Origin: Erpobdella octoculata
Lineage: Eukaryota > Annelida > Clitellata > Hirudinida > Erpobdellidae
Length of the DNA stretch: 64,000 nucleotides
NCBI GenBank assembly: GCA_963978895.1
Contig: OZ022239.1
Span: 36,909,830 to 36,973,829 of the forward strand
Reading direction: 5' to 3'
Positions 38,631 through 49,399 of the stretch are shown piece by piece. Made by a program: the position numbers and the translations under genes. Positions within the stretch are counted from its first letter, which is position 1, and every line of letters starts with the position of its first letter. The notes beneath the pieces are model-generated. The model searched no databases. It saw only the letters and a program-made list of their open reading frames with translations, and had not been told where the DNA came from.

Positions 38631-39150
38631 TTCAAGATGGCGGTCAAGATGGCCACCAAATGATATTTGTTCCATTTCCTCAGGAACTATATGTCCCAAC
38701 GATGCGTTTTTGGTGTCTAAGATATGATTTTCGGGGTCAGAGAATCCAAAAAACATATTTACAACACTGTAACAATCACGTAACTTTGATATTCAAGATG
38801 GCGGTCAAGATGGCCTCCAAGTCTTATTTGTTCAAATTCCTCAAGAACTATATGTCATAGGGATGCGTTTTTGGTGTCTAAGATATGGTTTTCAGGGTTA
38901 GAGAATCCCAGAAATATATTTACAACGCTGTCTAACAATCACGTGACCACGATATTTAAAATGACGGGCAAGATAGCCACTAAGTCGTATTTTTTTTTAT
39001 TTTCCCGGGAACCATACGTCATAGACCTGTGTTTTTTGGTATTTACGAAATGGCTTTCGGGGTCATAGAATCTAGAAAAATTATCTTAATATTGTTCAAC
39101 AATCACGTGACCTTAATATTAAAGATGACGGCCAAGATAGTCACTGTTGT
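38631..39150. repeat. Minisatellite, about 162-bp unit, about 3.3 copies
   Basis: Units start ttcaagatggcggtcaagat at 38631 and 38792, then in diverged form near 38955 and 39119. Each ends with aacaatcacgtgac-type sequence. Divergence rises to the right. Confidence 0.85.
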
Positions 39151-39360
39151 CATTTATGTTTAAACGTCATAATTTACACGATTGAAATATATACAATTAT
39201 ATTTATGTTCACTGTGGAAATACAATTTTAAATGAGACAATATCAATGAAATATTAAATATATTTCAGAGTCGATATTGCTGCTGAATTGAAATTAAAGT
39301 CCAATTTTTAAACAAAAACAAAGTTATCTAAATTTATCAATAGTCCATGTGATTACAAGT

Positions 39361-40140
39361 TTATTATGTTTTGCTAAACTGAGCTATTATCACTTTAAAT
39401 GAATTATGTAATTATATTAACAGAATTACAAGTTATATTTAAATAATAATTATTAATTTATTTTCTTTTCTGTAGAAAAATGATGTGCCTAAGAGAATAT
39501 CATCCAAATAAACAAAGGTATAATTGTTTAAGATCGTAAGTGAGAACTTCTAAAAAATTAAGTAATGTCAACGTTTTCATCGCTTGTACTTGATTCATTC
39601 TCGTTTTCCGTTTCAGTATCAGAGTCAAAACAATCAACGTTATCGCATAGATCCAGATTTCCACCACATGTCCACATTTCTGTACACTTCAGTTTGTTCG
39701 CTTTGCAGCCACATGGTGGTGCACATCTACGTTGAACACGTGAACATCTGCACAGATTGAGGATAGCATGAGGGGCACAAGACTCTGTGCATCCCACAGA
39801 CTCATATTGATCACCGACTTGTTTCCATCCTAAAAATGAAGGTGAGGGAAGTTGTGGATGTTGGCAAATGTCTTGATTCCATTGCATAGCTTGCAAGCTT
39901 GCCCTTAAAATTACTGGATGCAGCGAACATTTTGTTGGTGGAAGACTTTTCGGATTAAAGTTATTTTTTGTAAATAACCACCATCTAACATCTCCAATGT
40001 CTGTTATTTTACTGTTAGGCACATATACTTGACATACGAGTTTTTCTCTTTCATGCAGCACTGACTGTGATACCCTTGCTAAAGTGGAAAGTTCTGATAA
40101 GGCTTGGAGAACAATATGTTAATTCATATTTGTTAGGCTG
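39361..40140 (-). mobile_element. Copy 1 of a repeated element encoding a CXC-like protein
   Basis: The 3' flank (39361-39555) and the coding part are repeated at 55675-56430, which shows a dispersed element rather than a single host gene. Its class is unknown to me. Confidence 0.7.
39558..40061 (-). CDS. Cysteine-rich (CXC-like) protein fragment, repeated family
   Basis: A 167-residue minus-strand frame. The first half has VCQVYVPNSKITDIGDVRWW and LPSPSFLGWKQVGDQY. The second has a dense cysteine cluster (CTESCAPHAILNLCRCSRV, then RRCAPPCGCKANKLKCTEMW, then CGGNLDLCDNVDC), like the CXC modules of TSO1/tesmin-type proteins but degenerate. The C-terminus is acidic. The upstream part present in copy 2 is missing. 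I know no defined function. The pattern resembles uncharacterised multi-copy animal proteins, so I infer a transposon-borne gene. Confidence 0.6.
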   Translation of the reverse strand: MLHEREKLVCQVYVPNSKITDIGDVRWWLFTKNNFNPKSLPPTKCSLHPVILRASLQAMQWNQDICQHPQLPSPSFLGWKQVGDQYESVGCTESCAPHAILNLCRCSRVQRRCAPPCGCKANKLKCTEMWTCGGNLDLCDNVDCFDSDTETENENESSTSDENVDIT

Positions 40141-40378
40141 GACTTGAAATTATGTATTGTCATCCAATATAAAGCTATGCTGAAAGTGTCAGCTTCCTAG
40201 CTAGTCAAAAACTGGTTAAATTTTACTTTCAAGATTTGCGTACAGAGAAAGCCACACAAACAGAGATTGTAACCTAAATAAAAGTTTGTAAACAAGCATA
40301 AACCACGCTAGGTCATTTCATGTTTTTTCGGCCAATGCCCTAATAAATTTTGATAGCAGATATGGCTTTAGAACCAGA

Positions 40379-40450
40379 TGGAGAACCAGAACCGGGGTAT
40401 CGATCCTCTGGCATGCTAAGCAAGCGCTATACCATCTGAGCTAGTTCCCC
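40379..40450 (-). pseudogene. tRNA-Ala(AGC) pseudogene, degenerate
   Basis: Minus strand GGGGAACTAGCTCAGATGG with loop TTAGCAT, but the variable/T region is rearranged with the word gaacca duplicated at its 3' side. Confidence 0.7.
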
Positions 40451-40855
40451 AATCATCGTATTGTAAGATGTTTCGGCATAAGATTGTATCTTTCTCAAAC
40501 CGATATCATTAGAGTTTCAAGTCTTAAAGCAAGTTACGATATGCTTTTATTTTATTGTCTTGCGTAGCAATTTTACAAGCTATTAGCGTTGGTTTCTGTG
40601 ATAGTTGCGGTCCATAACAATCTTGTTTTGACTTTTCTACGGGCCGGATCATGTGAGCAACTTGAAAATTCTGAAAAGATTGTATTTAATTTTGTTCAGA
40701 TTTTTTAACAAAAAAGAACACGGGTTTAATTACAAGTCAAAACTATGAAACATTTATTTTCCAGGGGTCGGTACTTTTATTGAAAAATAGAAAAAATTTT
40801 CTTAGGCAAAATGAAAAATTGGCCCAAAAATGCTACATTAAAATTTGATCCAATA

Positions 40856-40928
40856 TGGAGAACCGGGGTATCGATCCCCGTACCTTTCGCATGCAAAGCG
40901 AGCGCTCTACCGTGTGAGCTAGTTCCCC
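40856..40928 (-). tRNA. tRNA-Ala(TGC)
   Basis: 73 nt on the minus strand, from GGGGAACTAGCTCACACGG to CCCCGGTTCTCCA. The acceptor stem pairs (one G-U), the D and T stems are intact (CGGGG/CCCCG), and the loop is TTTGCAT. The anticodon stem has one C-A mismatch at its outer pair, so function is uncertain. CCA is not encoded beyond the discriminator A. Confidence 0.7.
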
Positions 40929-41209
40929 GGATCTCTAGCCATGGCCAACGTCATCACCCTTAATTGTCATTATATTAAAAAATTAATTTTGTTTCGACTT
41001 TTGTCTACATACGTGTAAAAAACTATGTTTAGTTTAATCCTTTTAATTCGTCTGCTTTTTTTTATTCATGTTTTTCACTTCACAAACATCTCCAAAATAA
41101 ATAGCAACACCAACTCATTTCAGAAAGAAAGAATTGACAATTGATTGAATTTTTTAGAAACTAAGAAATTCCGTCGACAAATTTCTATAAGCTTTCAATA
41201 TAGAAACGA

Positions 41210-41282
41210 TGGAGAACCGGGGTATCGATCCCCGTACCTCTCGCATGCTAAGCAAGCGCTCTACCATCTGAGCTAGTTCCCC
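41210..41282 (-). tRNA. tRNA-Ala(AGC)
   Basis: 73 nt on the minus strand, from GGGGAACTAGCTCAGATGG to CCCCGGTTCTCCA. All four stems pair; the anticodon stem CUUGC/GCGAG has one U-G. The loop is TTAGCAT. It also keeps the ATCGAT form of the T loop that is usual in animal tRNA-Ala. This is the best preserved tRNA-Ala in the window. Confidence 0.85.
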
Positions 41283-41313
41283 AACAATAGTTTTGCAAAA
41301 TGTTTCGGCATGA

Positions 41314-42473
41314 AAAACACGTTCTATAAAATATTTTGATAGCGGCTGCAGGACGTTACGCTCCTTTGAATTATAGATAAAAAACTGATTTAAAAGCTCT
41401 AATTGATTGAAATTCTAAAATAATTAAATTGAAAATAATCTTCTGCTTCTTTTAAGTTAATTTAATTATTAAATTTGGTTAAAAATTAGAAGTTGTTTGT
41501 TGTTTGCCTGCCACCGATTTATTGGTGAGTCTCTTCAAAAGAAATACCTGAAAAAGAAGGAAATCACATCTCTGATCAAACAATCTGACCACAGACAGGT
41601 TGAATCTTTTGGCAGGACCACCAAACTTAAGCGAGATCATCATCAACATTTTGAATTCTTGAAACGTTGACGCTACAAATTCTCAGCTTGGTCATACTAA
41701 AGAATTGGTTCGAATTTATCAAAAATTTCAACGACAATTTTATGTATAACATTTTATGCAGTAAATTGCTAAAGTTTTACATTTAAAAAAAGCTAATTAA
41801 AGCAGAAACTTCAAAATTATACAGTCTGAAAAGTCTCAAGAACTATTTCATCTCAACGTTGATATTCTCTACTTAATATCTCTAATAAAATTAGTAATTA
41901 AACTCGAAAAACTTATGAAAATTTAAATAGAGAAAGAATGAAAAGAAAAAATTCAATGCTCATGATTTTTAACAAATAAATACAAATTAAACAATCGAAA
42001 ATCGAAATTCTTTTACTGTATCTTCAACGACAATTCTGCTCAAAAGCAGACGTCATAAACGCATTCAGCAAATCAGAAAGCTCAGAAGAAACCAACTCAA
42101 ACAATCAGCAAAGCCCGTACAATTCAAGCGTGTAGTAACACCATCTTTTGATTTCAATCGCCATTATTTTTTTCAAAATTCAGTCGTGATTTAAAAAAAA
42201 AAATTTAATTATTTAATTTACCTCTTCAATTATAATTTCATTCTACTGGTCATTTTACTTTAATTTATGTTATAGTTTTTATTATATTTTAAGTGTGCAT
42301 ACATTACATTATAATTGTCCATAATTCTACAGTAGTGATTCTCAAAATCTATTTTCCAATTCACAATTGTTTAAAAACCGTAATTATTTATTCTGTACTA
42401 AATTGAAAAATTATTTACTTCAGTGTTCCATTTATTTCGCTTTGATTTATTTTCGGTAATTTATTTTTCAAAA
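41314..42473 (+). other. 5' region of the LINE, no defined gene
   Basis: AT-rich leader. Around 41520-41670 a short open stretch is rich in Lys and Arg (KKYLKKKEITSLIKQSD) with no recognised domain; it may be 5' UTR or older sequence next to the LINE start. The exact start is inferred from where the tRNA unit is broken. Confidence 0.4.
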
Positions 42474-43287
42474 ATGTCCAAAAATCTGAAAAAATGTAAG
42501 ATATGTGAGATGTACGGAGGTTGTGAAAGAACTGCTGTGTTGGAAAAGAATATTGAAAAGCAACAGGAAAGGATTGATATGTTGGAAGAAAAGTTGGAGG
42601 AACTTCTTAGAAATAAGGAAATAGTGGAAAAAGAAGAGGTCAAGCATTATGAGGAACATAAATCACAGATTGAAGAAATGGAGGAGAGGTTGAACAGAAT
42701 TAAGATGACAGAAGAAAAGATGATACAGATTACTTTAGGGGAAAAAACTGAAGAGTGGAGCACTGTTGTTAAAAGAAATGTTGACAAAGATCTGAAGGCA
42801 ATAAATGAAAAAGTGAAAAAAGTAGAGGAATCAATTGAACGCAATATAGAAGAGAAAAAACTGAGAGAAAAAAAAAAACATTATCTTGCATCGATTGGCT
42901 GAAAAAAAAGACATGGAGCACGGTGAGAGAATAGGTGAAGACAAAAGAATGGTGTTAAGCCTCTTGAATGATGTTTTGGAGGTGCCCTGCGATGAGAAGT
43001 TGGACATAAAAAACATCTACAGATTAGGAAAATATAAAGAAGGAGAAAAGGAAAGACCGTTACTTATAAACAGAGCTCTAGAGTCATTGTCCAGACTTCA
43101 AAAAGCAGAAGAAAAATTCAAGAGAATCTCAGTCACTCATGACTTGACAAGAACTGAAAGAGAACAGTGCAGAAAGCTGGTTGAACAATGCAGAGAGAAG
43201 CAGAATGGAGAAACAACGGGAAACTGGCTATACAGGGTAAAGGGCTTGCCGGGGGACATGAGGATAGTAAAGCTGAAAAGAAACTGA
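42474..43287 (+). pseudogene. LINE ORF1 (coiled-coil RNA-binding protein), one frameshift
   Basis: Starts MSKNLKKCKICEMYGGCE; the cysteines may form a small zinc knuckle. A long Glu/Lys coiled coil covers roughly residues 20-125. In an A-rich run at about 42870-42882 the frame slips by one. The second frame continues with NIILHRLAEKKDME, IYRLGKYKEGEKERPLLI and LYRVKGLPGDMRIVKLKRN, the conserved ORF1 C-terminal domain of this LINE group. ORF1 proteins coat the element's RNA. One single-base indel is the only lesion seen. Confidence 0.8.
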
Positions 43288-46210
43288 ATATAGTAGAGCA
43301 TGGTGAAAAGAAGAAGGTGGCACTCAAGAAAATGAAAAAAATAAACAATGAAAAAAAAGATAGAAGAGATTTGACTACGGTGGACGAAGGCAAAAAAATT
43401 TGTAAATGTTTTTATGCTAATGTAAGAAGTCTGGCTAATAGGATAAAAATGGCTGAATTGGAAATATATGTGAAAAATGAAAACCCAGATATTATTGGCT
43501 TAACAGAAACCTGGACAAACAATAAAATCAGTGATGATGAACTAAAGTTAGTAGGCTATGATATGTTTAGAAAAGACAGAGAAAATCAAAAGAATACTGG
43601 CCATGGTGCTGGGGGTGTACTGTTGTATGTGAAAAATGATTTGAATGCAGTGCAAAGAGAGGACCTAAACAACAGAAAATTTAAAGAAAGCGTGTGGTGT
43701 GAATTGAAGCTGAAAACATATGAATTAATAATTGGGGTTTGCTACAGAACTCCGAGTTCTAGTGAAGATGCAGACAAGGGATTGTGTGATTTGATTTCCA
43801 AGGCAAATGAAAAGCCAGTGATCATTATAGGGGATTTTAATTACCACGTTAATTGGGATACTCTTGAGGGTCAGACGCACAAAGACGAGCAATTTCTACA
43901 CTTCATTAATGATGAATTTTTAACACAGCTGATCAGAGCACCAACAAGAGGAAGAAATACTCTTGACTTATTATTAACTTCTGAAGAAAATATTGTTGAA
44001 AATATAATATTGGGTGAATGTTTTGGTACAAGTGACCACCAGATTATCAGATGGGATTTGACAATAAGTGATATTAAGCAAAGAACATCAAAAGATGTTA
44101 GATACAACTACTTCAAGGCTGATTATGATAACATAAGAAAATGTATCATAAATAAAAATTTAATGAGCAAAATAACTGGATTGAATGTAGAAAATAGCTG
44201 GAAAGTGTTTATTCAAAGCATGGAAGAAGTCATTGAGGGACAGGTTCCAATTCAGAAAAACTGGAAAAATAAAAATCCATGGATGACGAGACTGATAATT
44301 AAAAAGCAAAGAGCAAAATGTAAAGTATGGAAAAAATATCGAGATCTAAATTGTACCATTGGAAGGGATAATTCAAACACAGAAAAATTAAAGGAATTAA
44401 AAGAAAAATACAAAAATAAAAGAAATGAAGTGAAAAAAACAATTAAAATGGCCATATTGGAGTATGAACAGAAACTGGCAAACAATATAAAAATGGATTG
44501 CAAAAGTTTTTGCAAATATGTGAGAAGTAGACAGAAGAAAAAAGACAAAGTAGGTCCATTAAAAGATGACAAAGGGCAGGTAATAACGAACGATGAAGAA
44601 ACAGCAGACATTCTAAATAACTACTTTGGATCTGTTTTTACTAAAGAAGATATCCAAAATATCCCTAAGGCTAAAGATTTGTTTCAAAGTGATACAGACG
44701 AATTAATAACTGAAGTTGTTTTTACAAAAATGCAAGTTGTTGAAATGCTAAGAAAATTGAAAACTGATAAAAGCCCTGGAATGGATGAGCTGCACCCAAA
44801 ATTCTTGCTTGAGGTCAGAAATGAGATCGGAGATGTGCTGGCAGAATTGATGAATAGGTCAATGCAAACTGGGGAGGTCCCGCAGGACTGGAGGGATGCT
44901 GTTGTGGTGCCACTGTTCAAAAAAGGCAACAGAAGCGAAGCATGCAATTACAGACCAGTTAGTCTAACCAGTATTGCTTGCAAAATTATGGAAAAAATGA
45001 TTAAAAATGAAATTTTGATTTATCTGGAGAAATATAAATGGAGAAAGATAGTCAGCATGGATTTGTGAAGAAAAGATCGTGTTTGTCAAATTTGTTGGAT
45101 TTGTTTGAAGAGGTTTATGGAGGTATGGATGCATGTCAGTCGGTGGATGTGATTTATTTAGATTTTGCCAAGGCCTTCGACACGGTTCCTCATCAAAGGT
45201 TGTCTTCAAAGTTGAAAGCAGTTGGTATAGGTGGTAATCTGTTAAGGTGGATAGATTGTTGGTTGCTGGATAGAAGACAAAAAGTGGGAGTGAGAGGAAG
45301 TTTCTCGAAATGGATGAAAATAACCAGTGGAGTGCCTCAAGGTTCTGTGCTTGGACCACTTCTTTTTGTTGTCTATATAAATGACCTTGATGAAGGAATA
45401 GCAGCTAAAATATCAAAATTTGCCGACGACACTAAATTATGCAAAACAGTGTGCAATAGTGACGATGTCGAAGTGCTGAGAAACGATCTTGTGCAGTTAT
45501 TCAAATGGTCGCAGGAATGGCAGATGCGGTTCAATGTTGACAAGTGTCATGTTATGCACTTGGGTAGAAGAAATCCAAAATATAAATACGAGTTAGAAGG
45601 GATACAGCTAAAAGAAACGAAAGAAGAAAAAGATCTTGGCGCATTAGTAAATGAAGATGCTAAACAGTCTAGACAATGTGCAGAGGTTGCAAAGAAGGGA
45701 AACAGAATTTTGGGCATGATCAAAAGAACCATAGTCAGCAGAGATAAAGATACAGTTTTAAGATTGTATAAATCTCTAGTTAGGCCACACTTGGAATACT
45801 GTGTGCAGGCATGGAGCCCTTGTCTTAAAAAAGATATCTACATAATTGAAAAAGTGCAAAGACGAGCTACAAAGATGATTGCTGAGTTAAAAGGACTGAA
45901 TTATGAACAACGTTTGAGTAGATGTAATCTGACCACACTTGAAAAGAGGAGGACTAGAGGAGACTTAATTGAGACTTACAAATTATTGAACGGATTGGTT
46001 GACCTAAATCCGGAAAGATTTTTTGAGAGATCGAGATACAAAAGTACCAGAGGGCACAACTTTAAGCTATATAAGAAAAGGGAGAGTTCAATGAAACATA
46101 AATTCTTTAGTGCAAGAGTGACGAGTGAATGGAATAAATTGGAGAATGAAGTTGTGAATGCTGAAACTGTTGAAGAATTTAAAATTAAATTATGTAAATA
46201 TGGTTTTTAA
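43188..46210 (+). pseudogene. LINE ORF2 endonuclease-reverse transcriptase, one frameshift
   Basis: Overlaps the end of ORF1 in another frame. Endonuclease: CFYANVRSLANRIKMAE, GLTETWTN, IIGDFNYHVNWD and GTSDHQIIRWDL. Reverse transcriptase: DKSPGMDELHPKFL, NYRPVSLTSIACKIMEK, IYLDFAKAFDTVPHQRL, SGVPQGSVLGPLLFVVYIND and the catalytic FADDTKLCKT (about 45420). The C-terminal LEYCVQAWSPCLKKDI and ERFFERSRYKSTRGHNF regions are complete. A one-base shift near 45045 (between YLEKYKW and DSQHGFVKKR) splits it into 43188-45068 and 45038-46210. Catalytic residues are all present, so relatives are probably or recently active. Confidence 0.88.
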
Positions 46211-46463
46211 ATGTTTGATAGTGGATCTCACACACGATTATTATTAATTGTTCTGATTCACTTTAAAATAAACGTTATGTTGTGTTATGTTATGTTATGT
46301 TATGAGAATGTATCTATCTCAAAACGATATCATTAGAGTTTCAAGTCTTAAAAACAAGTTGCGATATGCTTTTATTTTATTGTCTTACGTAGCAAAATAA
46401 GAAGATAATATAAAGGCGTTGTTTTTCTGTGGTAGTTGTGGACCATAACAACCTTGTAAAATT

Positions 46464-46534
46464 TGCATAGGCCGGGAATCGAACCCGGGCCGCCCGCGTG
46501 GCAGGCGAGCATTCTACCACTGAACCACCGATGC
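46464..46534 (-). tRNA. tRNA-Gly(GCC)
   Basis: 71 nt on the minus strand, from GCATCGGTGGTTCAGTGGT to CCCGGCCTATGCA, anticodon GCC. D, anticodon and T stems (CCGGG...CCCGG, loop TTCGATT) pair. The acceptor stem has one C-U mismatch. It is the most intact Gly copy here and closes the tRNA unit broken by the LINE. Confidence 0.8.
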
Positions 46535-46760
46535 CATAGTTAACATTGAGAAGCTTATTCAAAAGCGATAGTAAACGTAAGCTGAATAAGGTACATCGAC
46601 GATCGTTTTTGTTTGATAAGGTCCAAATAAAACAAGTAAAAGATATAACGAGTTTTTCAACACAAACTTTTATTTCAAATACACTCGATTTATAAATACG
46701 AAAGATGTTCAAATTGAGTTTTTTGTTAATTGAATCATGTATTGTCATCCTAACATAAAA
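46535..46760. repeat. tRNA repeat unit, part 3' of tRNA-Gly
   Basis: 46540-46620 matches 37785-37866 (gttaacattgagaag...gacgatcgtttttgttt). 46660-46750 matches the sequence before 20885 and 34999 (caaatacactcg...attgtcatcc). This links the end of one unit to the start of the next. Confidence 0.75.
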
Positions 46761-47690
46761 GCGCAATGATGTATTTATTATGTTTTATGTCACCCGATTG
46801 CCATCTGCAGGTCTGAAGAAACTCACGTTGATAGATTATGAGACGCTGAACACGGTTTGTTAGTGCACTTTTTTTGTTAAAATGTTTAAATAAAAAGTTA
46901 GGTAATCTTTCCTACGGACGGCCCGTGCCGACAAAATAGTCGTATTATTTTTATTTTGTTACAATAACCTAAAAAATAAATTTAATACCAAATTTAATTA
47001 AAAAAAAAACATTTATCGTAATTTGAGAGACTTTGAAATAGTCTATGGGCCAAAGTGACTTTACGATCAAAAAGGTCTTTTTGAGGTGAACAGACGAAAT
47101 TTATATGGATGATAGTGTCAGTTACGTGCCGCCAATTTACACTAACTTTGAAGATTTTGAGAACGAAATTTATTAACTGATAAAAAGCAAGAAGGAACGA
47201 GTTTAAACTAATTGATTAGAGAAACAATCGCGTGGAAACAGTCACGTAGGACTTTCCCTCCTAAAAATACCTATACAAGCAAATGTAGCCCCACACACAA
47301 ACACGAACAGCAAGAGAGTCCAGCGAGGAAGAGGACGAGAGGAAGAGGCTCTCCCTTATATAAGGCTAAAAAACCACGAAATAGAGCAATCGATAAACCA
47401 ATATAAACAAGTACTAAACATATTAATAGCTCCTTAAATCTCGATCGCGAAGACATCAGATTTTCACTACTTATAAACATATATATAAACTATAATCCAC
47501 GAGACTTATTTAATTAATTAATCAGTAGATTTCTCAATATATTAAAAAATATACACCCCTATTAATTGCGGGAAACAACACGCGCTCTGATTGGCTCTTT
47601 AACACAAAGGACTATGTCACAAGATAGAAGATACTAAATATACTAGAAATAAAAAGGAGAGAGGGGTCCAGCACTGACAGATAGGCAATG
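46761..47690. other. Unassigned spacer
   Basis: No recognised gene or repeat. A small + frame at 47212-47406 is Lys/Arg/Pro-rich without a known domain and is not supported as a gene. Confidence 0.4.
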
Positions 47691-47723
47691 TTAAGAGGAA
47701 CATTTTAAGACTTTCTAGACTTC

Positions 47724-49175
47724 TCAATTTGGTAGCTTAACTGAAATATAAGCAAAAATAAAATAACACAAATTAATTCCACCACATAGCCACAAAAAAC
47801 CATGTTGATGTTTGCTGATCAAGCCGTTGACTACGCAGTGCTGCATAATGTGTTTATGTAGAATGCCCTCCATTACTTTACAGGGCACAGGAGTGAGAGA
47901 GACAGGCCTGTAGTTAGATGGCTTGAGCTTGCTGAAGATAGGGGAAACATTTGATTTTTTCCATGTGTCCGGTATAACTCCGGACATGAAGGAGCGCTTG
48001 TAAATGAGAGCCAGGGATATGGCAAAGGCAGTTGCGCAATTGCTGAGAACGCGTGGGTGCAAACCGTCAAGATCCATCGATTTTGTTGTGCCTAAGCTAT
48101 GGAGTTTTTTTTAGAAGAATAGCTGTAGAAAAACATCTTTCATTTACATCACAGATTGATTCGGTGCGATTTGTAAAAGCAGGCATGTAACCCTCAGGTT
48201 CGATGACAAAAACAGATTGAAAATAGTAATTGAGTGTGGAACAGATTTTTTCACGGTCCGCAGTTATGGTGCCGTCGGCTGTCTGGATAGAGTTGATGTG
48301 GTCTTTGACATACTGCTTGCTACGGTCATGTGAATGAAGTAGTTTTGGATTGGATTTGGAAGCGCTGACTAGTTGTTCCTTATACGTGTGAATTGCGGAC
48401 TTGACTGTTTTAGCTACACGCTTGCATGCCTCTCAATGAGATTCTTGTAAAGTAACTGCGGAGTCGCGCCCCGATGCGATGTATTTGGCTCAGACCTGGC
48501 GCTTTACTCTGGTTGTTTTTATAACTTCGGGTTTTACCCAAGGTTCTTTTTTCTGGACAAATAGAGTTTTTGTAGAGGGATGTGTAGTGCAACCGCTTCG
48601 TTGTATCGGTCGATAACAAACTGATAAGTTTCAGGTAATGAAAGGCCATCAAATAAGTTTTCCCAGTTGGTGTTTGAAATACAAGATGAGAGCGCACTGT
48701 AGCCAGCTTTGCTCCTTATGAAACGTTTGTGCGACAGAGAAACAGGTGAATTGTTCAGACCGGCCACAGCAAACCGACCGGTTATAAAGCAATGGGATTG
48801 GCCCATGGGCGTGTATCCAAGTGAGTCAGCTTCAAGCAACTCGATAGCTTGGTCGGGGTCGTTGGTAATAATGAGGTCAAGAGTGCTGCTAGGTGCAACA
48901 TAACGATTACTGCGGCACGTCGGAAACGTGACAAGCTGTGTAAGATACCAGTCGTTGAAGCACTCTTGAAATCTAATGTCACTAGGATGTTCGTTACCTA
49001 TATAGGCAAATGTTGCCACGCCACCACCCACGTCGAGCATATTTTGTGTGAGAGAAATTAAAATCGCCATAGAGCAACATAAATGAGCAGCTCAAGGCGG
49101 AAAGCGAGCTACGAGCTGTTGTGACTGAAGCAATACATTGTGTGAGATAGTCGTTGTTCAAGTCATTAGAGCGAT
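47724..49175 (-). mobile_element. Decayed LINE, endonuclease and RT fragments
   Basis: Minus strand from 49175: MLLYGDFNF (endonuclease GDFN), then SSTLDLIITNDPDQAIELLE, with GQSHCFITGRF at the SDH position (about 48800). A linker follows, then the RT start MDLDGLHPRVLSNCA, KPSNYRPVSLTPVPCKVMEG and LISKHQHGF, ending near 47724 before the catalytic palm. Several frame breaks; 3' truncated. It belongs to the same broad LINE superfamily as the element at 41314 but to a different lineage. Confidence 0.8.
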
Positions 49176-49204
49176 ATGAATAACCAATTAGGAAAGTTTC
49201 TCTA

Positions 49205-49300
49205 CCGAAACGAATGTTTTATCTTGGCCAACGTCGTCACCCTTAAATGTCATTTTATTAAAAAATTAATTTTTTCGACTTCTGTCTACATACGTGTAAA
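49205..49300. repeat. Fragment of the tRNA-unit spacer
   Basis: Matches 35560-35645 and 40930-41020 (gttttatcttggccaacg, ttctgtctacatacgtgtaa), a further scrap of the tRNA repeat unit. Confidence 0.75.
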
Positions 49301-49399
49301 ACAAGTAAAGATAAAAAATAAATTAAAAACATGCTGTTATCTGAGTCAACGAACTAAAATTTTTGAATCTAAAACAACGGTTTTACATATATATATATA

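Larger units (their letters stand above)
41314..46305 (+). mobile_element. Nearly intact CR1/L2-group LINE with (TTATG)n tail
   Basis: It interrupts the tRNA repeat unit, which stops at aaatgtttcggcatga near 41313 and resumes at gagaatgtatctatctc near 46303. The order is a 5' region of about 1.1 kb, ORF1, overlapping ORF2, a short 3' UTR with AATAAA near 46265, and a tail of ttatg repeats (46273-46305). Only two coding frameshifts are evident, so it is young. The clade within the CR1/L2/Rex group is not settled by reading alone. Confidence 0.85.

Noticed and set aside
38631..39150. Possible CRISPR-like regular repeats
   Set aside because: The repeats are about 162 bp, contiguous and without spacers, in eukaryotic DNA; this is a minisatellite.
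39558..40061. Interpretation as a host tesmin/LIN54 gene
   Set aside because: The cysteine pattern is only loosely CXC-like, the sequence is repeated with its flank at 55.7 kb, and no introns or other LIN54 parts are present.
42461..44947. Several minus-strand frames rich in Ser, Phe and Leu
   Set aside because: They are antisense shadows of the Lys/Glu-rich LINE ORF1 and ORF2.
47212..47406. Lys/Arg/Pro-rich small frame
   Set aside because: No homology recognised, no splice or regulatory context; composition alone is not support.
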